This document shows positions 5,639-11,388 of a stretch of 14,694 bases of DNA, piece by piece (position 1 is the first letter of the stretch; the number at the start of each line of letters is the position of its first letter). The notes under the pieces were generated by a model that was not told the DNA's origin, did no database searches, and worked only from the letters and a program-made list of their open reading frames with translations. Source of the stretch: an uncultured Eubacteriales bacterium (lineage in GTDB: Bacteria; Bacillota; Clostridia; Christensenellales; UMGS416); contig UQLW01000053.1 in NCBI GenBank assembly GCA_900542005.1, forward strand, positions 1-14,694, given 5' to 3'. Made by a program: the position numbers and the translations under genes.

Positions 5639-6844
5639 TTACGCCTCGTCCTTCAACCATTGCGGCGGCTCCATGCCGGAGCGGAGCATCGCCTGCTGAA
5701 GGCGGCCAACCGGCACCTTTTGCACGCGGCCGCCCGACTCCAGCGCCAGATAAGCCGCGATGCCGGCAGCCTGGCCGGTGGCCAGCGTGGGCTGCAGCGC
5801 GCGGAAGCTGCCATGGGCCCGGTGCGTACCGCTGATACACCGCCCGCAGAGCAGAAGGTTCTTGACCCGCACCGGCGTCAGCGCCCGGTAAGGGATATCG
5901 TAGGCGCGCACCGACGGCGCTTCCTCAATCCCTTCCATGCCCGGCAGCTCAATATCGGCGGTCAGGTTCGCCACCACCCAATCCGGGAAACGCGTCCCTG
6001 CCACCAGATCGCGGCTGTCCAGGATCGTGCGCCCCTGGGGGTGCCTGCCCTCCGGGAACACCACGCGCGCGCCCTGGCGGGCCATTACAGCCCCTTCAAA
6101 GGCGCTGTAACGGGCCAGCAGCGCCATGACCGGGTCAACGGCCGCCCGAAGGGCCCCGTCGGCCCTGGCGCGGTCGATGGCGCTTGTCGCAACAGCTTCC
6201 TCGTCATAGAGCATCATCACCGTGACCTCGCCGCCACGGACGCCAGGGAACAGCCGAAGCCCCGACAGGCCCAGCTCTGCCAGGGCCTCCCGGCCGGGCT
6301 TAACCTGCTCCCAGCCTATGCCGCAGCCCTGCAGCGTAAAGCAGTAAACCGGCGGCAGGGAACGCCCATCCTCCTCCCGGCCCTCGGTATAGGGCACGGC
6401 GCAAAGCGCGGCCACGTCGCCGTCGCCGGTGGCGTCAATGAATACGTCGCCCTCCACCTGCATGGACCCTTCCCGCGTCAGGGCCAGCAGCTGGGTGATC
6501 GATCCATTCTCCAGCGTGGCATCCATCACCCAGGCGCTGGTCAGAAGCAGCACGTCCCGCTCCCTGAGCCTGCGGTAATAGAACCGCTGCAGCGCCTCCG
6601 GATCCAGGGTCATCCAGGGGCCCCAGGGCGCGCACAGCGCGGAGAAGCCCTCAATGGGATCATGGGCATAAACCGGCTTAAAGGCGGTTGTCCCGCTCTG
6701 CACATAGCCGCCGCCGGCAGCCGGTTCCTTCTCCAGCAGGCACACCCGCGCGCCCTGGCTGCTGGCGGCTACCGCAGCCGCTACGCCGGAGGAGCCTGCG
6801 CCCGCGATCACCACATCAAAATGCTCGTAGATTCGACCCGCCAT
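5639..6844 (-). CDS. FAD-dependent oxidoreductase (FAD_oxidored family), substrate unknown
   Basis: A 401-residue flavoprotein. The N-terminus has a dinucleotide-binding Rossmann motif, DVVIAGAGSSGVAAAVA, with GxGxxG at 15-20 and an acidic residue (Glu39) at the end of the second strand. A second FAD contact, DATGDGDVAAL, is at about 137-147. The C-terminus carries LLCGRCISGTHRAHGSFRAL and GQAAGIAAYLAL, typical of the PF12831-type family that includes many proteins with unknown substrates. No signal peptide, membrane segment or CxxC redox motif stands out, so a soluble cytoplasmic enzyme is expected. GGGAGG (6850-6855) is 5 bases from the ATG. It lies 63 bases after dnaN and 19 bases before recF, where many Bacillota carry a small S4-domain gene. 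Nothing in the sequence links it to replication, so co-transcription may be incidental. Confidence 0.88.
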   Translation of the reverse strand: MAGRIYEHFDVVIAGAGSSGVAAAVAASSQGARVCLLEKEPAAGGGYVQSGTTAFKPVYAHDPIEGFSALCAPWGPWMTLDPEALQRFYYRRLRERDVLLLTSAWVMDATLENGSITQLLALTREGSMQVEGDVFIDATGDGDVAALCAVPYTEGREEDGRSLPPVYCFTLQGCGIGWEQVKPGREALAELGLSGLRLFPGVRGGEVTVMMLYDEEAVATSAIDRARADGALRAAVDPVMALLARYSAFEGAVMARQGARVVFPEGRHPQGRTILDSRDLVAGTRFPDWVVANLTADIELPGMEGIEEAPSVRAYDIPYRALTPVRVKNLLLCGRCISGTHRAHGSFRALQPTLATGQAAGIAAYLALESGGRVQKVPVGRLQQAMLRSGMEPPQWLKDEA

Positions 6845-6870
6845 GATAACCTCCCGTTTGGCGTAGTATA

Positions 6871-6900
6871 GCCTCCGCTCCGCTTTTGGGACGCGGAGGC
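6871..6900 (-). repeat. Stem-loop between dnaN and the oxidoreductase gene
   Basis: GCCTCCGC (6871-6878) and GCGGAGGC (6893-6900) form an 8-bp GC-rich stem with a 14-base loop. It begins 7 bases past the dnaN stop. There is no T-run after it on the minus strand, so it is not a classical terminator; it could stabilise the dnaN 3' end or reduce read-through. Confidence 0.5.
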
Positions 6901-6907
6901 CTGTTTC

Positions 6908-8011
6908 TTACGCGTAGATGCGCACCGGCAGCACCAGATAGAGGAAATCCTCGCCCTCCACCGGCCGGATCACGCAGGGGGAAATATTGGTGTTAAAGCA
7001 AAGATACATTTCGTCCTCATCCAGGTTTTTGAGCACATCGCTCATATACCGGGCGTTAAAGGCAATTTCAAGCTCCTCGCCCTCCATTTGGCAGCTGATG
7101 CGCTCCACTGCCTGCCCCATCTCGCTGTCGGCCTTCATGGTCATCTCGCTGGAGCCCAAAAGGAAGCGCACCAGGTTGTTGCGCCCTTCGCGGGCCAGGG
7201 TGGAGGCGCGCTCCAGCGCCGCCCCGAATTCCGCCGTGGATACCTTTACCCGCGTTTGCCATTCGCTGGGCAGGATCTGCGAATACTTTACATATTCGCT
7301 GTCCAAAAGGCGGGTAATAAAGCGGGTATTGCCCATATCGGCCAGAAGGTGGGTGGCGGTCAGGGTCAGGCGCATCTTGTCCTCCTCGCTGGAGGAGAGT
7401 ACCTTGGCAATATCCTGCAGGCTGGCGCCGGGAATCACCGCGCTCAGGCTGCCGTAATCTTCGCCCAAAACCGTCTGGCGCAGCGCCAGGCGGAACCCAT
7501 CCAGGGCCACCAGGCGGCACGCCTGCTCGTTGATTTCCAAAAGCGCGCCGGTCAGCGCCGGACGCAGCTCCTCGGTTGCGGCGGCAAAGATCGTCTGCCG
7601 GATCATATCCTTAAATTTCAGCTGCCCCACCACGATCGGGATGGCGCTTTCCACTGTAGGCAGGCTGGGATATTCCTCTGGATCCTGGGCTTGCAGGGTG
7701 GTATGGGAGAAAAGGCAGTCCATGGTGATAGTGCCCTCCTCCACGCTGATCTCCACATCGCCGTCCGGCAGCTTGCGGGCGACCTCTGTAAAGAGGCGTC
7801 CCGGCAGCACAGTGGAGCCTTCCTCCAAAATCATAGCCGGCAAATCGGTTTCAATGCCCTTTTGCAGGTCAGTGCAGATCATTTTGGCATGATCTCCCTC
7901 AGCTTCCAGATAGATGCCCTCCAAAATCGGCATGGTGGTACGGGAAGGAAGCGCTCGGGTGACGATGGATAGAGCGGAATTCAGCTGGTCTTTGCTTAGG
8001 CGTAGGCGCAT
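6908..8011 (-). CDS. dnaN: DNA polymerase III beta subunit (sliding clamp)
   Basis: A 367-residue protein of standard length. The clamp forms a ring-shaped homodimer around DNA and tethers the replicative polymerase; it also recruits partners such as the Y-family polymerase encoded at 892-2136, which carries a clamp-binding motif. Three similar domains of about 120 residues are expected. Recognisable segments are the N-terminal MRLRLSKDQLNSALSIVTRA, RPALTGALLEI, VALDGFRLALR (the usual ATDGHRLA region) and the C-terminal LVLPVRIYA, which lines the partner-binding pocket. AAGGAG precedes the ATG by about 10 bases. A terminator-like hairpin follows dnaA, so dnaN probably has its own promoter inside the 8012-8345 region, although I could not identify one with confidence. 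The gene follows dnaA in the same orientation, as is conserved across bacteria. Confidence 0.97.
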   Translation of the reverse strand: MRLRLSKDQLNSALSIVTRALPSRTTMPILEGIYLEAEGDHAKMICTDLQKGIETDLPAMILEEGSTVLPGRLFTEVARKLPDGDVEISVEEGTITMDCLFSHTTLQAQDPEEYPSLPTVESAIPIVVGQLKFKDMIRQTIFAAATEELRPALTGALLEINEQACRLVALDGFRLALRQTVLGEDYGSLSAVIPGASLQDIAKVLSSSEEDKMRLTLTATHLLADMGNTRFITRLLDSEYVKYSQILPSEWQTRVKVSTAEFGAALERASTLAREGRNNLVRFLLGSSEMTMKADSEMGQAVERISCQMEGEELEIAFNARYMSDVLKNLDEDEMYLCFNTNISPCVIRPVEGEDFLYLVLPVRIYA

Positions 8012-8076
8012 GGCGATATACTCCTTTTGGCGCGGTCGTTCCGCCCCCTTTTTGGGGCGTGTTCTTCAGATGAAAA

Positions 8077-8107
8077 TAGTAGTCGTAGCAGTAGGGGCTG
8101 TGGATAC
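8077..8107 (-). promoter_or_regulatory. Putative basal unwinding system: DnaA box, GC block and DnaA-trios
   Basis: On the plus strand the triplets TAG TAG TCG TAG CAG TAG (8077-8094) are followed by GGGC (8095-8098) and a DnaA box TGTGGATAC (8099-8107). Read on the minus strand this is box, GC block, then CTA-type triplets, the order described for bacterial DnaA-trio elements, where DnaA filaments engage single-stranded DNA. Four of the six triplets are exact TAG, and the other two keep the final G. The flank beyond the trios is not very AT-rich. Confidence 0.65.
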
Positions 8108-8345
8108 GGTGGAAATCAGGGCTTTGCTCCCAAAACCAAACCAAAACCGGTGGGCAAAACCCTGTGAATGGGAAAATGAGTTATCAAAAGCATTCACATT
8201 TTGGGATAGTTGTCCACGAAAAGAGGGCCCGCGAAAAGGCCCCCGAAGCGTCCCGCTATGCCCCGCAGCGCCCAAAAGGGCCTGCGGTTTGGTTTATCCA
8301 CAGCGCGTTTTCTCCACAGGCGGGGGAAAGGGTGGATCCCTGTAT

Positions 8346-8396
8346 GAAAAGTATGCCGTAACCAGGGAAAACTTGCCTTCCCTGCCGGGGGCATAC
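8346..8396 (-). terminator. Probable intrinsic terminator of dnaA
   Basis: The outer stem GTATGCC (8351-8357) with GGCATAC (8390-8396) and the inner stem CAGGGAA (8363-8369) with TTCCCTG (8378-8384) are separated by a symmetric 5/5-base internal loop. On the minus strand the structure is followed by TTTTC. It begins 22 bases after the dnaA stop, suggesting that dnaA and dnaN are at least partly separate transcripts. Confidence 0.6.
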
Positions 8397-8417
8397 GGTG
8401 GACGGACGGTGGATAAC

Positions 8418-9785
8418 TTATCCCTTTGACTTATCCATCAGCTGATTGCGGATATCGGCCAGAAGGGCGCGCAGCTCGGCGTTGCTGGCCATGTCCTCGC
8501 TGATGGTACGCCAGGCGTGCAGCACGGTGGTGTGGTCGCGGCCGCCGAAGGCCTCGCCGATGGAGGAAAGGGAGATATCCGTCATCTCCCGCACCAGATA
8601 CATGGCGATCTTCCGGGGATAGGCGATCTCCTGGTTGCGCTTGCGGCTCAAAAAGTCCTCCATGGAGATGCCGTAGCGGTCGCAGACCAGACGCATGATG
8701 TTCTCCGGGGTGGCGCGGCGTCCGGCGTTGGCGTCCAGCATGTCCTTTAGGGCTTCATGGATGAGATCCAGCGTGATCGGCTGGCGGGAAAGGCGGGAGT
8801 AGGCCAGCACCCGGGTGAGCGTCCCTTCCAGCTCCCGAATGTTGTTTTCCGAATTGGTGGCGATGAACTCCATAACATCGTCGGGAATATGATCCACATG
8901 CTCGGCTTCAGCCTTTTTGCGCAGGATGGCGATGCGGGTTTCCAGATCCGGAGGCTGGATATCGGCGATCAACCCCCATTCAAAGCGGGAACGAAGCCGC
9001 TCGGTCAGCTGCTTCATCTCCTTGGGCGGCTTATCGCTGGTCAGCACAATTTGCTTTTGCGCCTCCCTAAGGGTGTTAAAGGTGTGGAAAAGCTCCTCCT
9101 CGGTGGAATCCTTGCCGGCGATAAACTGGATATCGTCGATAATGAGCACATCCGCGTTGCGGTAGCGGTTACGGAATTCCATGTTGGTTCCGGCTTTAAT
9201 GGCGTTGATGAGCTCGTTCATGAACATCTCCGAGGTGACGTATACGATCTTCATGGACGGGTTCTGCTCCCGGATAAAGTGGCCGATAGCCTGAATCAGG
9301 TGGGTTTTGCCCAGCCCGGCGCCGCCATAGATAAAGAGCGGATTGTAGGCCTGGGCCGGCGCTTCGGCGACTGCCAGCGCCGCCGCATGGGCGAAACGGT
9401 TGGAATTGCCGATGACGAAGGTATCAAAGGTGTTCTTCGGGTTCAGCATCAGCATCGGCGCCTGGGCGTTGCCGGATGGCTGCTGCTCAGCCTGAGGCTT
9501 CATCCCGCTGGCGATTTCCTTGGCCTGATCTTCCAGCACCAGCACAATTTCCCATGTACGGCCCGAAACCTGGGACAGCGCGTTGGATAAAATACTCACA
9601 TAGCGGGCTTCAATAAAGTTACGCACAAAGGCTGAGGAAACCTGCACATAGAGGGTATTGTTCTCCATCGCCATGGGTAAAAGCGGCTGTATCCAGGTGG
9701 TGTAGCTCGTCCGGGGGATATCGGATTCAATCAGCTTGCAGGCTTCAATCCAGTCGGTCCAGTTCCCGTCAATCGGGGTCTTCAT
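8418..9785 (-). CDS. dnaA: Chromosomal replication initiator protein DnaA
   Basis: A 455-residue AAA+ initiator of usual length. ATP-bound DnaA assembles on boxes at oriC, opens the duplex and loads the helicase. Domain I (1-80) has the WxxW-type segment W29...WIQPLLP and binds partners; a short Gln/Pro linker (about 86-115) is domain II. The AAA+ domain begins at NTFDTFVIGNSNRFAHAAAL, with Walker A GGAGLGKT (154-161), Walker B VLIIDD (213-218) and the Arg-containing box LTERLRSRFEWGL. Domain IV (about 355-455) ends with the DNA-binding helix-turn-helix SLSSIGEAFGGRDHTTVLHA (405-424), the DnaA signature that contacts box DNA. ATG 9785 is preceded by AGAAAGG. The likely promoter upstream overlaps a DnaA box, pointing to autoregulation. 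The gene is flanked on both sides by box arrays. Confidence 0.98.
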   Translation of the reverse strand: MKTPIDGNWTDWIEACKLIESDIPRTSYTTWIQPLLPMAMENNTLYVQVSSAFVRNFIEARYVSILSNALSQVSGRTWEIVLVLEDQAKEIASGMKPQAEQQPSGNAQAPMLMLNPKNTFDTFVIGNSNRFAHAAALAVAEAPAQAYNPLFIYGGAGLGKTHLIQAIGHFIREQNPSMKIVYVTSEMFMNELINAIKAGTNMEFRNRYRNADVLIIDDIQFIAGKDSTEEELFHTFNTLREAQKQIVLTSDKPPKEMKQLTERLRSRFEWGLIADIQPPDLETRIAILRKKAEAEHVDHIPDDVMEFIATNSENNIRELEGTLTRVLAYSRLSRQPITLDLIHEALKDMLDANAGRRATPENIMRLVCDRYGISMEDFLSRKRNQEIAYPRKIAMYLVREMTDISLSSIGEAFGGRDHTTVLHAWRTISEDMASNAELRALLADIRNQLMDKSKG

Positions 9786-10130
9786 CCAATCGCAACCTTT
9801 CTTCTCTATCGGTGATCTTTACACAATTTATCCCCAAAGGGTGTTGAATTGTCAATGGAAAAAGTAGCTTGTTCACAGGAAAAGCAGCATGTACACCAAG
9901 TTATTCACCAAGTTATCCACTGTTTGTGGATAACTTGCCGCTTTGAAGGAAATAAGGATCAAGGCGAATTTCACGGCTATTTTATCATGTTGGGCGCAAG
10001 GTTTCAATGCCTTTTGTCCAATTATCCACAGGCAAGCTTGACTTTTTTTCCACAATTGTGGATAACTTGTGCAGACAATACAAGATATGGTGGATACTGC
10101 CGAATAAGCGCGCAGGGAGGGGAAGCAGAA
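9786..10130. promoter_or_regulatory. oriC: Upstream part of oriC, DnaA-box array before dnaA
   Basis: No gene is supported in this gap. DnaA boxes are TTATCCCCA (9828-9836, one mismatch), TTATCCACT (9913-9921, one), TGTGGATAA (9925-9933, exact), TTATCCACA (10022-10030, exact), TTTTCCACA (10046-10054, one) and TGTGGATAA (10057-10065, exact). Two-mismatch copies include TTATTCACC (9901-9909) and GGTGGATAC (10089-10097). Two box pairs are arranged as palindromes: AGTTATCCAC...GTGGATAACT at 9911-9935 and TCCACAATTGTGGA at 10049-10062. This density strongly supports an origin role, matching the incA/incB-type region upstream of dnaA in Bacillota. Confidence 0.9.
9827..9855 (-). promoter_or_regulatory. 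Probable dnaA promoter overlapping a DnaA box
   Basis: On the minus strand a consensus TTGACA (9855-9850), a 17-base spacer and GATAAA (9832-9827) lie 42 bases upstream of the dnaA ATG. The DnaA box TTATCCCCA (9828-9836) covers the -10 element, so bound DnaA would compete with RNA polymerase. Confidence 0.65.
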
Positions 10131-10155
10131 GGCGCGCCGGTAAATCCGGCGCGCC
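10131..10155 (-). terminator. Strong hairpin downstream of the beta-propeller gene
   Basis: GGCGCGCCGG (10131-10140) and CCGGCGCGCC (10146-10155) form a perfect 10-bp GC stem with loop TAAAT, 41 bases past the stop of the minus-strand gene. The following minus-strand sequence (TTCTGCTTCCCC) is only moderately T-rich. It probably terminates or slows transcription before the origin boxes. Confidence 0.6.
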
Positions 10156-10196
10156 AGCAAGTATGGGCATCCATGGAGGCAAGAGATTGGGCGCCG

Positions 10197-11255
10197 CTAC
10201 AGCGCCTCAAAGAGCAGGGGAGCCTGCTCGGTATAGCGGTAGAGGGCGACGCGGGCGCTCTGGTTGCCCGCCTCATCCGCCAGGTTCTGGCAGGCATAGA
10301 AGCGGCCGTCCCCCAGGGAGAAGAGGCCGGTGCTGCCCAGGGGGAAATCAAAGCCGGGCAGCGCTCCCTGGCCCCACAGGGTAAGCGTCCGGCCTTCAAG
10401 CGGCGGCTCCACGCCCTTTAGCTTTTCAAGGCGGGCGGGCACGCCCATATCCACCACATACAGCGGATGGTTGGGGAAATGCGGCTTCAGGCCAGTATAG
10501 ACAGCCAGGAACAGATGGTTGGTATAGGGATCGTATTCCAGGTTCTGCACGCCCCACTGGGTATTCCCAGTATAGATATAGTATATATCGTCGGGGGCGT
10601 CGGGGCCGGTGGTATGGGGGGCTCCGGCATTCAGCGGCCGCAGCAGCTTCTCCCAGCCGGCGGTATCGTAGCGCAGCAGCACCTGATAGTCGTTGTCGGT
10701 CCGTTCCAGGTCGCTGTATACGCCATAGGCCACATAGAGCGAGAGGGGATCGCCGGGACGGCCGCCCGGCAGCGGGGCGAAGGTGATGCCGTCAATGCCG
10801 CTGCAGCCATGCCGGTGCAGGCGCGTCTTGCCGCCGTTGACGACCTGGGCATGGTAATCCTCCACCACCTTGTTGAGGTAGACGGCGCCCATGATCCCGT
10901 CGCCTTCGGCGTCCATATCCAGCCGGTCAATGCGGTCTACATCGAATACCGCCACATAAAACCCGTCCTGATGCTGCTCTCCTCCGCGTCCCATCTGGGC
11001 CAGGATGCCCTGCCCGATGGCGTCGTTTTTGTATTCCAGGGAGCCGTAGACCTTTCCGTCGGGCCCCATGGCGATGCATCCCAGGTGGCCGGTGAGGCCG
11101 CGGACAGAGCCGATAACCCGGCCGGACAGGTCCGCCTTAATCAAAGAGGTGGTGAAGGAGTAGTAGATGGTTTGCCGTTCCCGGTCCAGGCAGATCCCCT
11201 GGACGTGGAATTTTCCCTGCTTGCCGGAATCGATCACCGTGGGCAGCTGATGCAT
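10197..11255 (-). CDS. Predicted beta-propeller-like protein of unknown function
   Basis: A 352-residue protein that I cannot assign to a named family. Its sequence shows recurring blade-like units in which a turn rich in Asp/Gly follows paired strands: QGICLDRERQTIYYSF (19-34), CIAMGPDGKVYGSL, IDGITFAPLPGG...LYVAYGVYSD, VQNLEYDPYTNHLFLAVYTG and LFSLGDGRFYACQNL. This pattern suggests a propeller of the NHL/SMP-30 type, where ligands or metals bind at the central channel. It has no signal peptide or membrane segment, so it is probably cytoplasmic. AAGGAG (11262-11267) is 6 bases from the ATG. It has its own near-consensus promoter behind the gyrA terminator and a hairpin after its stop, so it is a one-gene unit between gyrA and oriC. 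No link to replication is shown by sequence. Confidence 0.72.
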   Translation of the reverse strand: MHQLPTVIDSGKQGKFHVQGICLDRERQTIYYSFTTSLIKADLSGRVIGSVRGLTGHLGCIAMGPDGKVYGSLEYKNDAIGQGILAQMGRGGEQHQDGFYVAVFDVDRIDRLDMDAEGDGIMGAVYLNKVVEDYHAQVVNGGKTRLHRHGCSGIDGITFAPLPGGRPGDPLSLYVAYGVYSDLERTDNDYQVLLRYDTAGWEKLLRPLNAGAPHTTGPDAPDDIYYIYTGNTQWGVQNLEYDPYTNHLFLAVYTGLKPHFPNHPLYVVDMGVPARLEKLKGVEPPLEGRTLTLWGQGALPGFDFPLGSTGLFSLGDGRFYACQNLADEAGNQSARVALYRYTEQAPLLFEAL

Positions 11256-11289
11256 GATGAACTCCTTTTTTGTTTGTTCCTTGGCTTTG

Positions 11290-11319
11290 AGTATAGCCCC
11301 ATAAAAAGCGGGCTGTCAA
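11290..11319 (-). promoter_or_regulatory. Near-consensus sigma-A promoter of the beta-propeller gene
   Basis: On the minus strand a perfect TTGACA (11319-11314), an 18-base spacer and TATACT (11295-11290) lie 35 bases upstream of the start codon. It begins after the gyrA terminator, so the gene should be well expressed independently of gyrBA. Confidence 0.85.
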
Positions 11320-11342
11320 GGGAGGCGGGGCGGCGTGCAGAC

Positions 11343-11372
11343 AAAAAAGGGGCCTGCCCTGGGGCAGGCCCC
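11343..11372 (-). terminator. Intrinsic terminator of gyrBA
   Basis: GGGGCCTGCC (11349-11358) and GGCAGGCCCC (11363-11372) pair perfectly around a 4-base loop, and the minus strand continues with TTTTTTG. It lies 16 bases after the gyrA stop codon. Confidence 0.93.
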
Positions 11373-11388
11373 CTTACCGGTATATCCT

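Larger units (their letters stand above)
8012..8417. promoter_or_regulatory. oriC: Downstream part of oriC, dnaA-dnaN intergenic region with DnaA boxes
   Basis: A 406-bp gap without genes. DnaA-box matches are TGTGGATAC (8099-8107, one mismatch), TTGTCCACG (8210-8218, two), TTATCCACA (8294-8302, exact), TTCTCCACA (8310-8318, one) and GGTGGATAA (8408-8416, one). An inverted repeat, TGTGAATG (8163-8170) and CATTCACA (8191-8198), flanks ATCA-rich sequence. The unwinding-type trio block lies at 8077-8098. In Bacillus subtilis the corresponding gap holds the DNA unwinding site, so this is the best candidate for strand opening. A dnaN promoter should also be here but was not resolved. Confidence 0.8.

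Noticed and set aside
5660..6871. 403-codon open frame on the plus strand opposite the FAD oxidoreductase
   Set aside because: It mirrors the minus-strand gene, is rich in Arg/His/Gln/Ala as expected of a high-GC antisense frame, and shows no known motif, whereas the minus frame has clear FAD-binding motifs.
9849..10421. 190-codon plus-strand frame across the upstream origin region
   Set aside because: It would run through the DnaA-box array, two palindromes, a GC hairpin and the end of the propeller gene, and its sequence has no domain character.
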